Of a stretch of DNA of 39,599 nt, positions 16,667 to 24,593 are shown in pieces; position 1 is the stretch's first letter, and each line of letters starts with the position of its first letter. The position numbers and the translations under genes are program-made. This stretch comes from Clostridium sp. D53t1_180928_C8 (lineage in GTDB: Bacteria; Bacillota; Clostridia; Clostridiales; Clostridiaceae), in NCBI RefSeq assembly GCF_015667795.1, contig NZ_JADPEL010000029.1:1-39599 (forward strand), given 5' to 3'. A model generated the notes under the pieces. It was not told the origin of the DNA. It was given only the letters and a program-made list of their open reading frames with translations, and ran no database searches.

Positions 16667-18072
16667 AACTTAAACTCTATAATATTTGCTTCTATACTAT
16701 ATTCTATTTCAGAACTATTCTCCTCAGCTAATTTATTGCATATATAAAGTCCTAACCCCGAGCTGGTTATACCTTCTTTTTCTAATATACTATCATCACT
16801 ATGTTTAACGAATGGCTCTAATAGACTTCCCCTTATTTTTTCTGGTATATTATAAATTTCATTTGTAATTTTAAAAACACTCTTATTTTCCTCACAATAT
16901 ACATCTATATTTATATAGTCTCCAGCATTATATTTAATTGCATTATCTAAAAGATTAATTAATATAGTATTAATTTCTTCTTTATTACATTTTACTTTTG
17001 CACTTTGTATATTATATTTTACCTTAATATTAGATTTAAGTAATCTAACATTAATATCTCTTATTTTTTTACTACTTATCTCTGCTAAATCAAATTCTTC
17101 TTTAATTAAGCTTTTCTTTACTTCTCCTCTAGAAATTTCAAGAATATTCTTCACCAATGAATTTAATTTATTGCTTTCCTTAAGCATTCTTTCTAATGCT
17201 CTATTTCTAAATTCCTCATCCATTTCTAAAATATTTTCACCGTATAATAATTGTGCATAACCGCTTATAGCTGTTATTGGTGTTTTAAGCTCATGAGTAG
17301 CATTGTTAAAGAATTCCCTACTTTTATTCCTTTCTTCTATTATAATTTCCATCTGATCCTTTATTTCATTTTTCATAAAATTAAAATTAGTTGCCAAAAC
17401 TGAAACTTCATCTTTACCTTCAATTTTAACATCTTCCAGTACTTCTCCCTTTCCAAAGGTTTCAATTGCATCTGATAATTTATTTAAAGGGTTAGTAAAC
17501 TTTTTAACAATAGCACCTATTGCAATTATAAGCATTATTAAAATAACAAATTGTCCAACAAAGATAGTTGTTAATATTTTTATATTTTCTCTATATTCAT
17601 TAAAATAATCCTTTTGAACAATAATATTTCCATAATAACTTTCCTCAATATATATTGGATAATTATAAGTAGCAATATAAGATTTATCTATCTTTGTAAT
17701 CATAAGCAAAGATTTTTTATTTTGACTTTTTTTTAAAATTGAATTTACCTTTTTTTCATTTATTAAATTCCCTCTACTTTTTACGATTTTATTATCCTCT
17801 AAAGCTATGGCAATATATTCACCAAACATATTATATAATCCATCAACAATATTCTTTGCTCCCTCTTCTAACTCTAATTCACTTCCACTAACATCACCTT
17901 GAAGAATAGAAAAGTTTCTTGCCATAAACCTTATAGTTTCCATATTAGACTGTATAGATTTTTCTAAGTTATTATTTATTATAATATAAATATAAATACT
18001 AAGAAAAACATTTAATATTCCAACTATAAGAATTGACCATAATGTAACTTTTCCTCTAATAGTATTAAGCAT
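16645..18072 (-). CDS. Membrane sensor histidine kinase
   Basis: A 475-residue kinase of the PhoR/ResE layout. Membrane helix 1 is about 11-33, an extracytoplasmic sensor domain about 34-165, helix 2 about 166-190, HAMP about 190-243, then the HisKA dimerisation domain with H260 in NATHELKTPITAISGY and the HATPase domain (N-box LLDNAIKYN, G-boxes GLGLYICNKL). It autophosphorylates and passes phosphate to the response regulator encoded four bases upstream. The stimulus is unknown; the lipoprotein encoded before the regulator is a candidate partner. The start has a GAGGT site overlapping the regulator's stop. Confidence 0.93.
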   Translation of the reverse strand: MLNTIRGKVTLWSILIVGILNVFLSIYIYIIINNNLEKSIQSNMETIRFMARNFSILQGDVSGSELELEEGAKNIVDGLYNMFGEYIAIALEDNKIVKSRGNLINEKKVNSILKKSQNKKSLLMITKIDKSYIATYNYPIYIEESYYGNIIVQKDYFNEYRENIKILTTIFVGQFVILIMLIIAIGAIVKKFTNPLNKLSDAIETFGKGEVLEDVKIEGKDEVSVLATNFNFMKNEIKDQMEIIIEERNKSREFFNNATHELKTPITAISGYAQLLYGENILEMDEEFRNRALERMLKESNKLNSLVKNILEISRGEVKKSLIKEEFDLAEISSKKIRDINVRLLKSNIKVKYNIQSAKVKCNKEEINTILINLLDNAIKYNAGDYINIDVYCEENKSVFKITNEIYNIPEKIRGSLLEPFVKHSDDSILEKEGITSSGLGLYICNKLAEENSSEIEYSIEANIIEFKLIIPKID

Positions 18073-18076
18073 TTTA

Positions 18077-18760
18077 TTACCTCATTACATAACCAACACC
18101 AAATACCGTTTCTAGTACTGTGCTGTTTTTCTCCTCCCCAAGTTTAGATCTTATCCTTCTAATATGAACATCAACAGTTCTTAAATCACCATCATATTCA
18201 TCTCCCCACACCTTGTCCAATAATTCTTCTCTTGAAAATACTATATTTTTATTTCTATATAAAAAACTTAGTAAGTCAAACTCCTTCTTTTTTAATTCAA
18301 TTTCAATTCCATCTTTATATACTTTTCTATCATTTAAATTTATATATAATCCTTTATCTAAAATTTCCTGGGTAATATTAGACATAATATTATTATTTTT
18401 GCTAACTCTTCTAAATATGCTTTTTATTCTTGCTGTTACTTCTCTAATTTCAAAAGGCTTTGTAATATAATCATCTGCTCCTATTTCAATACCGAGAATT
18501 TTATCTATAACATCATTTCTCGCTGTTAACATTATTACAAATGCTTTATTACAAATTTCCCTACATATTTGAAATCCATCTTTATCTGGAAGCATAATAT
18601 CTAAAAGAACTAAATCCGGCTTAAATATTTCAATAATATTTATTGCATCTTGTCCTTTATATACCCCTCTTACCTCATATCCTTCTTTTCTTAATGCAAA
18701 TGTTAATATATCATTTATTGAAATTTCATCTTCAACTACTAATATTCTCTTTTTCTCCAT
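18077..18760 (-). CDS. OmpR/PhoB-type response regulator
   Basis: A 227-residue regulator. The receiver domain (1-120) has the acidic pocket E10-E12, phospho-acceptor D54 in LVLLDIMLPD, the MLTA threonine and the YITKPF lysine. The C-terminal winged helix (about 130-227) ends in the typical RTVDVHIRRIRSKLG and TVFGVGYVMR. It activates or represses target promoters when phosphorylated by the adjacent kinase. The ribosome binding site is unusual: the only purine-rich tract (GGAGTGGGGGA) ends about 12 bases before the ATG, farther than in neighbouring genes, which could mean weaker translation. It starts 66 bases after the lipoprotein gene. Confidence 0.93.
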   Translation of the reverse strand: MEKKRILVVEDEISINDILTFALRKEGYEVRGVYKGQDAINIIEIFKPDLVLLDIMLPDKDGFQICREICNKAFVIMLTARNDVIDKILGIEIGADDYITKPFEIREVTARIKSIFRRVSKNNNIMSNITQEILDKGLYINLNDRKVYKDGIEIELKKKEFDLLSFLYRNKNIVFSREELLDKVWGDEYDGDLRTVDVHIRRIRSKLGEEKNSTVLETVFGVGYVMR

Positions 18761-18826
18761 ATAACCAATTAGTCCCCCACTCCAATGAAAATTACTATCT
18801 TAAAATAATTTTATCATATAAATTTA

Positions 18827-20182
18827 TCATTCAATATCTAAATAAAATAATTCATGCTTCACTTTACCATTATCATCAAAATATTGAATAAGCATTCTTT
18901 TTTCTTCATCATCAAATACAACAATCCACGGATAATTCTTAAATTCATATACGTATTCTATTTTATTATCTTTTACTTTTCCTAAAAGCACCTTAGTTAT
19001 AATACCTTCATCATTACATTCTTTAAGTATTAAATACTTATTTGAATTAGTGTTTGATATATAATTGAACTCTTCATCTTCATTAAAAACATTAATCTTT
19101 TTACTTTCTATATCAAATAACATAGTATTCTTTTCCTTTTGAATAACATCTACTGAATAATTATTTTTATTTTCTATTTCACTAGTATCTATTTCTTCAG
19201 TAATAAATGTACCTAATAGAATACTATTGCCTAGTACTTTACTAAACCAAGTTTCAGTCACTCTTTCTCCTAAATCAATTGTATATAAATGATTTATACT
19301 ATATTTATCACCATATATTTGTATTTCATAAATTTCATTTTCTTTTTCTCCACCAAAAGCATAAAACTTATTATTATTTTTTGAATACATTACTTTTGTA
19401 ATCAAAGGAAATTTCCCGCTATAATTATCCTCTAATGTTATTGCTTTATCTTCTTCATAGTCATATAAAACCATTGCTGTAGAATAACTTTTGAAATTAC
19501 TTGTATCAAACTTTCCATATAAATTTCTATAAGAAAACTCTAACTTTTCATCATTCTCATCATAAATAAAATTTGCTACTACTCTATAAAAATAATTATC
19601 ACTTCCTACAACCGAATAGTATTGATCACTTTTCCATGCTTTTTCATTACCATAATATTTTCTATCAATATACTCAGCATAATACCCATCTCCAATAGAA
19701 TTATCCTTATCTTCTGTTACTCTAACTTTTTCCGGATTACTTAAAAACTCAATTTTTACTTTTGGAAGTTCCTTTACTTCTCCAGTTACACTATCTTTAA
19801 TGAGATATGTTGAACCAGAATTTTTAATATTACTAGTTAAAGTTCTTCTATTTTTCTCTCCACTATTACTATAAACCTCCCACATTTCTATTTCCCTTAC
19901 TTTAACCAATCCTTCTTCTTTTGAGTAATATACAATATAGTTTTCTTCATTATCTATATCCTTAGATTGTAAAACACCATAAATCTTATCTTCATAAAAA
20001 AAACGTGGTTCAAATTTAAATCCTTCTTCTACTTCTATATCTATATTTTCACTTTTTATTTTTTTAGAATTCTTAATTTCCTCCATTAACACATTATCGT
20101 CTACTACTATTGTCTTATCCTGTTCTATACATCCAATAAAAGTAACTATAACTAATAATAAAACATATATAATCTTTCTCAT
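18827..20182 (-). CDS. Large lipoprotein of unknown function
   Basis: A 451-residue protein with a lipoprotein signal peptide: basic MRK, hydrophobic core, then the lipobox FIGC with lipidated C18. The mature part is acidic, rich in Tyr, Asp, Glu and Asn, with repeated short strand-turn units (YYSKEEG, KMLYDYEEDKA-like segments), compatible with a beta-propeller on the outer face of the membrane; this is my reading, not a family hit. Its ATG overlaps the stop of the 64-residue membrane protein by ATGA. Position directly before a response regulator and sensor kinase suggests it feeds or answers that system. Confidence 0.75.
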   Translation of the reverse strand: MRKIIYVLLLVIVTFIGCIEQDKTIVVDDNVLMEEIKNSKKIKSENIDIEVEEGFKFEPRFFYEDKIYGVLQSKDIDNEENYIVYYSKEEGLVKVREIEMWEVYSNSGEKNRRTLTSNIKNSGSTYLIKDSVTGEVKELPKVKIEFLSNPEKVRVTEDKDNSIGDGYYAEYIDRKYYGNEKAWKSDQYYSVVGSDNYFYRVVANFIYDENDEKLEFSYRNLYGKFDTSNFKSYSTAMVLYDYEEDKAITLEDNYSGKFPLITKVMYSKNNNKFYAFGGEKENEIYEIQIYGDKYSINHLYTIDLGERVTETWFSKVLGNSILLGTFITEEIDTSEIENKNNYSVDVIQKEKNTMLFDIESKKINVFNEDEEFNYISNTNSNKYLILKECNDEGIITKVLLGKVKDNKIEYVYEFKNYPWIVVFDDEEKRMLIQYFDDNGKVKHELFYLDIE

Positions 20183-20373
20183 ATACTCTCCCTTACTTTT
20201 TTAATTAAAGAATAAATACTAGCAATAACAATTCCAATTACCCCTCCTAATGCAAAGAAGAAATTAATATCATTAAAAATTATTCCAACTATAACACCAA
20301 TCCCTACACCAAAAGCTATCCCTTTAGTTAAATACTCATAATCTTTTTCACTTAACATTAACTTTTTAAACAT
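20179..20373 (-). CDS. Small two-helix membrane protein
   Basis: A 64-residue protein with two membrane helices (about 16-33 and 36-56) rich in Gly, Ile and Val, a basic N-terminus (MFKKLMLSEKDYEYLTKG) and a basic C-terminus (LIKKVRES). I do not recognise a family. It is the first gene of a leftward cluster and is translationally coupled (ATGA overlap) to the lipoprotein. The ATG has an AGAGG site. It could be a membrane partner or regulator of the lipoprotein or of the kinase. Confidence 0.65.
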   Translation of the reverse strand: MFKKLMLSEKDYEYLTKGIAFGVGIGVIVGIIFNDINFFFALGGVIGIVIASIYSLIKKVRESI

Positions 20374-20437
20374 AATAACCTCTAATTCTTATACTTAATA
20401 TAAATTAATTTTTCTAATTTAATAATACACCCTACTT

Positions 20438-20466
20438 ATTACATAATATAATTTACTTGTTTCCAA
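20438..20466 (-). promoter_or_regulatory. Candidate promoter of the lipoprotein/two-component cluster
   Basis: On the minus strand TTGGAA (20466-20461) and TGTAAT (20443-20438) are 17 bases apart, upstream of the small membrane protein. The -35 is only a partial match. Confidence 0.4.
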
Positions 20467-20473
20467 ATTGTTT

Positions 20474-20508
20474 CCTACAAAAAAAAGCTGTGGTATACCA
20501 CAACTTTT
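20474..20508 (-). terminator. Intrinsic terminator of the cvfB-like operon
   Basis: AAAAG-TGTGGT and ACCACA-CTTTT arms (20484-20508, one mismatch, two-base centre). On the minus strand the stem is followed by a run of U residues. It lies 27 bases past the CvfB stop codon. Confidence 0.85.
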
Positions 20509-20534
20509 AAAAATTTATTATTTTTAGTTTTATA

Positions 20535-21374
20535 TTATAAAAGTCTGCTTCCTTCTTTGTCTTGAGTAATTTTACCAGCTTTCATAAGTCCACCTAAAGC
20601 CATCTTAAAGTAATTCTTACTAGTTCCAAAAACAGCTTTTATATCTTCTGGATTAGATTTATCGTTAAATTCCATAAATCCACCATTTTTTCTCATATAA
20701 GTTACTATTCTATCTTGAAGCTCATCTCTTTCACTTAATCTAGTTTTTCTTGGAGTTAATCCTATTACGCCATCTTCATAAAGTCTCTTAACTCTTAATT
20801 GCATTTCATAACCAGGATGAACTTCATTATAATATTCATTTGGTAATACTAACCCTCTATATTTAGCATCAATTGCAACATTTAAAGTTCCTGATGGAGT
20901 CTTTGAAAATACCATTGCAGTTACTTCATCTCCAACTTTAAAAGTACCTTCTTCAGCTATTTCTATATAGGGCTCTACTTCAGTAGTTGCTGCTAATCTT
21001 CCTGTTTTATCTACATATATGTAAAATAAATATTTCTTTCCTGTATGTAATTTATATCTTTGCTCTTTTAAAGGCACAAAAATATCTCTATCTAATCCAA
21101 AATCTATAAATGCGCCAAACTCTCCTTGATGAACTACCTTTAAATATGCTACATCACCTACTGTTGCTAAAGGCTTTTTAAAAGTAGCTATTGGTCTATC
21201 TTTAGAATCTCTATATATAAATACTTCTATTTCCTTACCAACTTCTACTCCCATCCCCTCTGCTAATGACTTTGGAAGTAGTACATCTTCCTTACTTTGT
21301 TTATCAACTAGGTAAAACCCAAAATCCTTTTCTCTATCTACTACTAACGTATTGTATTCTCCTATTCTTAACAT
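20535..21374 (-). CDS. CvfB/YitL-like S1-domain RNA-binding protein
   Basis: A 279-residue cytoplasmic protein made of tandem S1-type OB folds and a C-terminal winged helix. Visible are the N-terminal module (FGFYLVDKQSKEDVLLPKS), a canonical S1 strand set (VVHQGEFGAFIDFGLDRDIFVPLKEQ, about 79-105), a third S1-like unit (GDEVTAMVFSKTPSGTLNVAIDAKYRGLV) and the winged helix ending GGLMKAGKITQ. This is the CvfB organisation (S. aureus CvfB is about 300 residues), an RNA-binding regulator of virulence and expression. It starts 8 bases after the gamma-carbonic anhydrase gene with AGGAGG, so both form one operon. Confidence 0.9.
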   Translation of the reverse strand: MLRIGEYNTLVVDREKDFGFYLVDKQSKEDVLLPKSLAEGMGVEVGKEIEVFIYRDSKDRPIATFKKPLATVGDVAYLKVVHQGEFGAFIDFGLDRDIFVPLKEQRYKLHTGKKYLFYIYVDKTGRLAATTEVEPYIEIAEEGTFKVGDEVTAMVFSKTPSGTLNVAIDAKYRGLVLPNEYYNEVHPGYEMQLRVKRLYEDGVIGLTPRKTRLSERDELQDRIVTYMRKNGGFMEFNDKSNPEDIKAVFGTSKNYFKMALGGLMKAGKITQDKEGSRLL

Positions 21375-21382
21375 ATTTCCTC

Positions 21383-21889
21383 CTACTTTTTATATTTTTT
21401 ACTTAATCTAACATAGTTATCTGCAGAATACTGAATACTTTCAATTTCTGCTTTTGTTAGTTCTCTTACAATCTTTGCTGGATTTCCTAAAATAAGAACT
21501 CCCCCTGGAAATTCTTTTCCTTGAGTAATTAAACTTCCTGCCCCTATAATAGTATTATTCCCAATTTTAGCATTATTTAATATTATTGACCCCATTCCAA
21601 CAAGTACATTATCTGCAATATTACATCCATGTATTATTGCACCATGACCTATTGTTACATTGTTACCTATTATACATGGTGAATTACTATCAACATGTAC
21701 AACTGAATTTTCTTGAATATTAGTATTTCTACCAATAATAATATTATTCATATCTCCTCTAAGCCTAGTTCCAAACCATATGTTTGCATTTTCTAAAACT
21801 TCAACTTTTCCTATTATATCAACACTTTCTGAAATATATGTATTTTCATCTATCTTTGGAGAAACTCCCTCAAATTCCATAACCATCAT
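21383..21889 (-). CDS. Gamma-class carbonic anhydrase-like hexapeptide-repeat protein
   Basis: A 168-residue left-handed beta-helix protein. Hexapeptide repeats (IIGKVEVLENANIWFG ... IIGNNVTIGHGAIIHGC ... IIGAGSLI) cover about 18-135, then a C-terminal helix. The three zinc-binding histidines of the gamma-carbonic anhydrase/PaaY family are present: H65, H82 and H87. Such proteins may hydrate CO2 or act as acyl-CoA-related acyltransferases; activity cannot be assigned. The ATG at 21889 lies seven bases after AAGGGAG; ATGs at codons 2 and 4 are alternatives. It heads the operon with the CvfB-like gene. Confidence 0.88.
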   Translation of the reverse strand: MMVMEFEGVSPKIDENTYISESVDIIGKVEVLENANIWFGTRLRGDMNNIIIGRNTNIQENSVVHVDSNSPCIIGNNVTIGHGAIIHGCNIADNVLVGMGSIILNNAKIGNNTIIGAGSLITQGKEFPGGVLILGNPAKIVRELTKAEIESIQYSADNYVRLSKKYKK

Positions 21890-21935
21890 ATTAGAACTCC
21901 CTTATTTTTTTATTTTACCATAAAAGTTTCACTTT

Positions 21936-21964
21936 ATTTTATCACCCTTTATAATTATTGTCAT
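21936..21964 (-). promoter_or_regulatory. Promoter for gamma-carbonic anhydrase/cvfB operon
   Basis: On the minus strand ATGACA (21964-21959) and TAAAAT (21941-21936) are 17 bases apart, 46 bases before the start codon. Confidence 0.6.
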
Positions 21965-21987
21965 TATTTTAATGTCTTTAATACTAT
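21958..21987 (+). promoter_or_regulatory. Candidate promoter for PHP-domain gene
   Basis: TTGTCA (21958-21963) and TACTAT (21982-21987), spacing 18. Its -35 overlaps the -35 of the opposing promoter, so the two promoters are back to back. Confidence 0.4.
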
Positions 21988-22021
21988 ATATTAATAGTGA
22001 ATAATTTTAAGAGGCGAATTT

Positions 22022-23056
22022 GTGAGTAAAAGTAAAAGTAAACATAAAAACAAAGTAATCTTTGATCAGAATAAATTAAAATATTATTATGGCATTCCAC
22101 ATTGTCATTCAAGCTATTCAACCGGAAAAGGAACTCCTTTAGATTTATATGAATTTGCTATAAAATGTGGTCTAGATTTTCTATTTGTAACCGATCATAA
22201 TGATTTTCTTGCGAATAAAACTATTGTTAAAGAACGTTCATTTACAAAATGGGAAGCAACAAATTATTTTTCTAACAAGATACGAAAAAACGAAGAGGAT
22301 TTTTTACCAATTGTAGGATTTGAATGTAGAACTATTTCTTTTGGTGATTTTAATGTAATAAATCCTAGTAATTTTTTTACTGGGGCTGTAAAAGATTTAA
22401 GATTATTAACTTTATGGATGCTTAATAATCATCAAGCTTTTATAATCATTAATCATCCCCATAAAGAAATCGGTAAAATACAATATAATGAAGTTTTTAA
22501 CAAAATTATTACATCCATAGAAGTATATAATGGTAATCCTGCAAGTAAATATACTAAACACGAAAAATACTATTATCAATTATTAGATAAAGGTTGGAAA
22601 CTAGGTGCTGTTAATGGTCAGGATAATCATAGAATTAATTTTGATCAATCCGATAATTTAACAGCCTATATTGCAAATGATTTATCTAGAAATTCATTAA
22701 TAGATGCTTTTAGAAGTCATAGAACTTATTCAACTGAATCACGATTTTTAAAATTACATTTTTCCATAGATGAAACCTTTATGGGAGATACCTTATCTAT
22801 CTATTCTTCAAAAATAAAATTTTCTATTTTTACTGAAGATATTAGATATAAAATAAAAGAAATTCAAATAATATCAAATGGTGGTGCAATAATAAAAAAA
22901 ATTGAAGATATTAATTTAAATAGTATTAAATATATATATGAACATCAAAGCTTAAATTCTGAAACCTGGTATGTAATCAGAATTCTCCAAGATGAAAACA
23001 AAACTGCAGTTAGTTCACCAATTTTTATTGTTCATTTAAATAATAACTACACCTAA
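22022..23056 (+). CDS. PHP-domain metal-dependent phosphoesterase
   Basis: A 344-residue protein. The PHP signatures are IPHCHSSYS (H27, H29), VTDHND (D58, H59), GFE (E101), IINHPHKE and GQDNHR, which together hold the two- or three-metal site; the C-terminal third (about 235-344) is a beta-rich extra domain. Relatives hydrolyse phosphoesters of nucleotides, histidinol phosphate or polymerase-linked substrates; none is specifically indicated. The start is a GTG preceded by AGAGGCGA; no ATG is close enough to fit better. The first 12 residues are a Lys/Ser run with no signal peptide. Confidence 0.82.
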   Translation: MSKSKSKHKNKVIFDQNKLKYYYGIPHCHSSYSTGKGTPLDLYEFAIKCGLDFLFVTDHNDFLANKTIVKERSFTKWEATNYFSNKIRKNEEDFLPIVGFECRTISFGDFNVINPSNFFTGAVKDLRLLTLWMLNNHQAFIIINHPHKEIGKIQYNEVFNKIITSIEVYNGNPASKYTKHEKYYYQLLDKGWKLGAVNGQDNHRINFDQSDNLTAYIANDLSRNSLIDAFRSHRTYSTESRFLKLHFSIDETFMGDTLSIYSSKIKFSIFTEDIRYKIKEIQIISNGGAIIKKIEDINLNSIKYIYEHQSLNSETWYVIRILQDENKTAVSSPIFIVHLNNNYT

Positions 23057-23064
23057 AAACTGTT

Positions 23065-23099
23065 CACTTGAAGTTACATAAAGAATACAACTTTAAGTG
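23065..23099 (+). terminator. Hairpin after PHP-domain gene (weak terminator)
   Basis: CACTTGAAGTT (23065-23075) pairs with AACTTTAAGTG (23089-23099), one G-U pair, nine bases past the stop codon. The tract behind it (AATAAAGTTGTTTC) is only mildly T-rich. Confidence 0.5.
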
Positions 23100-23131
23100 A
23101 ATAAAGTTGTTTCATTATTCATTAAAAATTA

Positions 23132-23221
23132 AAAGCGTTTAATTTTAAAATCCTCTTTATAGAAAATAATTTTAAAATTAAAACTTTTTCTATAAAGAGA
23201 ACAGTTCAAATTAAACGCTTT
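23132..23221. repeat. Three-tier nested inverted repeat
   Basis: AAAGCGTTTAATTT (23132-23145) pairs with 23208-23221; inside, CTCTTTATAGAAAA (23153-23166) pairs with 23186-23199; inside that, TAATTTTAAAATTA (23167-23180) is itself a palindrome. The stop codon of the leftward gene overlaps the outer right arm, and on the minus strand the left end runs into UUUUAAUUUUU, so it probably ends that transcript. It is much longer than other terminators here. Confidence 0.7.
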
Positions 23222-23579
23222 ATTTTTTATTGTTTTCTGCATTATTTAAATGCTTTACTCTATTTGGCTTAGCCTTAGGTCTAATTTCAATTTTCTTTTC
23301 TTTCTTTTTAGGTCCACCAGTTGTTTGAATATCCATAAACCATAAAAAGAAAGTTACTGTTAATATAGTTAATACAAAAGATACCCACCACATAACATTT
23401 CCACCTAAAATCATAGGCATACATATTTGTAAGATAAATAATGCTATAGCTATACCTAATGGTATATACTTATTAATTATTACTTTTGAAAACACATATT
23501 TTCTACCTAAAATCATTATTCCAAATACTATAGCTAATAAAACTACAAAGTAAAGTAGTGTGAATAAAAAATTCCCCAT
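23220..23579 (-). CDS. Small membrane protein of unknown function
   Basis: A 119-residue protein with three membrane helices (about 4-24, 38-56 and 62-82) and a strongly basic C-terminal tail (KKKEKKIEIRPKAKPNR...) expected on the cytoplasmic side. I do not recognise a family. The ATG follows GGAGAACG. It is alone between the nested inverted repeat and the divergent Lrp gene, so context gives no role. Confidence 0.7.
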   Translation of the reverse strand: MGNFLFTLLYFVVLLAIVFGIMILGRKYVFSKVIINKYIPLGIAIALFILQICMPMILGGNVMWWVSFVLTILTVTFFLWFMDIQTTGGPKKKEKKIEIRPKAKPNRVKHLNNAENNKK

Positions 23580-23669
23580 TAATCGTTCTCCTTCCTATAA
23601 TCTCTACTATATATATTACTGTCAATTTAACATATTTTCAACCCAGTTTTATTTCCATTTATTGATAAT

Positions 23670-23698
23670 TTGTTAATTTTTTTATTATTTTATATAAT
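23670..23698 (+). promoter_or_regulatory. Promoter for Lrp-family regulator gene
   Basis: TTGTTA (23670-23675) and TATAAT (23693-23698) are spaced by 17 bases, giving a leader of roughly 78 bases. Confidence 0.55.
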
Positions 23699-23782
23699 AA
23701 CTTTTATTTTATGCTTCATTTTTCATATAAAATTTGATAAAATATATTAAAGATATTATAAATTTATTAAAGGGGTGTTATT

Positions 23783-24250
23783 ATGGGTTTAAACCAAGCC
23801 TATCAACTTGATGAATTAGATCTTCAAATTTTAGATATATTAATTAAAGATTGTAGAACTCCATATTTAGAAATTGCAAGACTTTGCCATGTTAGTGGTG
23901 GTACAATTCATGTGCGTATGAAAAAAATGGAAGAACTAGGGATAATAAAAGGAACTAAAATTCTTTTAAATCTTCCTAAGTTAGGTTATGATGTTTGTTG
24001 TTTCGTAGGAATATATATTGATAAAACTTCATCTTTTTCAGAGGTTTTTGAGGAAATGTCAAAAATTAAAGAGGTTGTTGAATTACACTTAACTACTGGT
24101 GACTATTCTGTATTTGCTAAAGTTATTTGTAAAAACATAAGTGATCTTCAAGATATACTATTGAACAAAATAAATGTTATTTCTGGAATTCAAAGAACTG
24201 ATACTATTATATCTTTAAATCAACCTATCGATAGAAATATATCGATTTAA
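23783..24250 (+). CDS. Lrp/AsnC-family transcriptional regulator
   Basis: A 155-residue regulator. The N-terminal helix-turn-helix (about 10-60: LDLQILDILIKDCRTPYLEIARLCHVSGGTIHVRMKKMEELGII) and the RAM effector-binding domain (about 70-145: CCFVGIYID...VVELHLTTGDYSVFAKV) are complete and of family length (about 150). Such proteins bind DNA as octamers and sense amino acids or related metabolites. The ATG is preceded by AAAGGGGTG. The next gene downstream (DUF378) is 95 bases away across a hairpin, and may or may not share the transcript. Confidence 0.92.
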   Translation: MGLNQAYQLDELDLQILDILIKDCRTPYLEIARLCHVSGGTIHVRMKKMEELGIIKGTKILLNLPKLGYDVCCFVGIYIDKTSSFSEVFEEMSKIKEVVELHLTTGDYSVFAKVICKNISDLQDILLNKINVISGIQRTDTIISLNQPIDRNISI

Positions 24251-24294
24251 TTAATAATTAAATTGATATATGTTATTACTATGAATATAAATTG

Positions 24295-24336
24295 CTCCTT
24301 TGGAAAAAATAACTATGTTATTAAAAACCAAAGGAG
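24295..24336 (+). promoter_or_regulatory. Hairpin that pairs the DUF378 ribosome binding site
   Basis: CTCCTTTGG (24295-24303) pairs perfectly with CCAAAGGAG (24328-24336), and AATAAC pairs with GTTATT inside. The right arm is the ribosome binding site of the gene at 24346. The T-rich TTGTTTTTT follows at once, so the same hairpin could end transcription from the Lrp gene. Confidence 0.65.
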
Positions 24337-24345
24337 TTGTTTTTT

Positions 24346-24546
24346 ATGAAGATAATAGATACAATAGCACTAATACTTATTATAATTGGAGCCGTAAATT
24401 GGGGATTAGTAGGTTTTTTTGAATTTGATCTTGTTGCTGCAATATTTGGTGATATGAGTACATTTGCTAGAATTGTTTATGCTATCATTGGTATTGCTGG
24501 ATTATACTCAATATCCTTTTTTGCAAAAGATAAATTTTTACAATAA
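24346..24546 (+). CDS. DUF378 small membrane protein (YuzA-like)
   Basis: A 66-residue protein with two membrane helices (about 3-24 and 42-58) and the family signature IIIGAVNWGLVGFFEFDLVAAIFG followed by ARIVYAIIGIAGLY. DUF378/YuzA proteins have no established function. I choose the ATG at 24346; the frame extends three codons to a TTG, but that is within a T-run directly after the AAGGAG site. The ribosome binding site is locked in a hairpin with the upstream CTCCTTTGG, suggesting translational or transcriptional control. Confidence 0.85.
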   Translation: MKIIDTIALILIIIGAVNWGLVGFFEFDLVAAIFGDMSTFARIVYAIIGIAGLYSISFFAKDKFLQ

Positions 24547-24547
24547 T

Positions 24548-24589
24548 AAAAAAGAGATTTGTAATTCATAAGATGCAAATCTCTTTTTT
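24548..24589. terminator. Bidirectional intrinsic terminator
   Basis: A 14 bp perfect stem (24548-24561 with 24576-24589) with A-run and T-run ends. It separates the DUF378 gene and the converging 580-residue protein gene. Confidence 0.9.
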
Positions 24590-24593
24590 ATCT

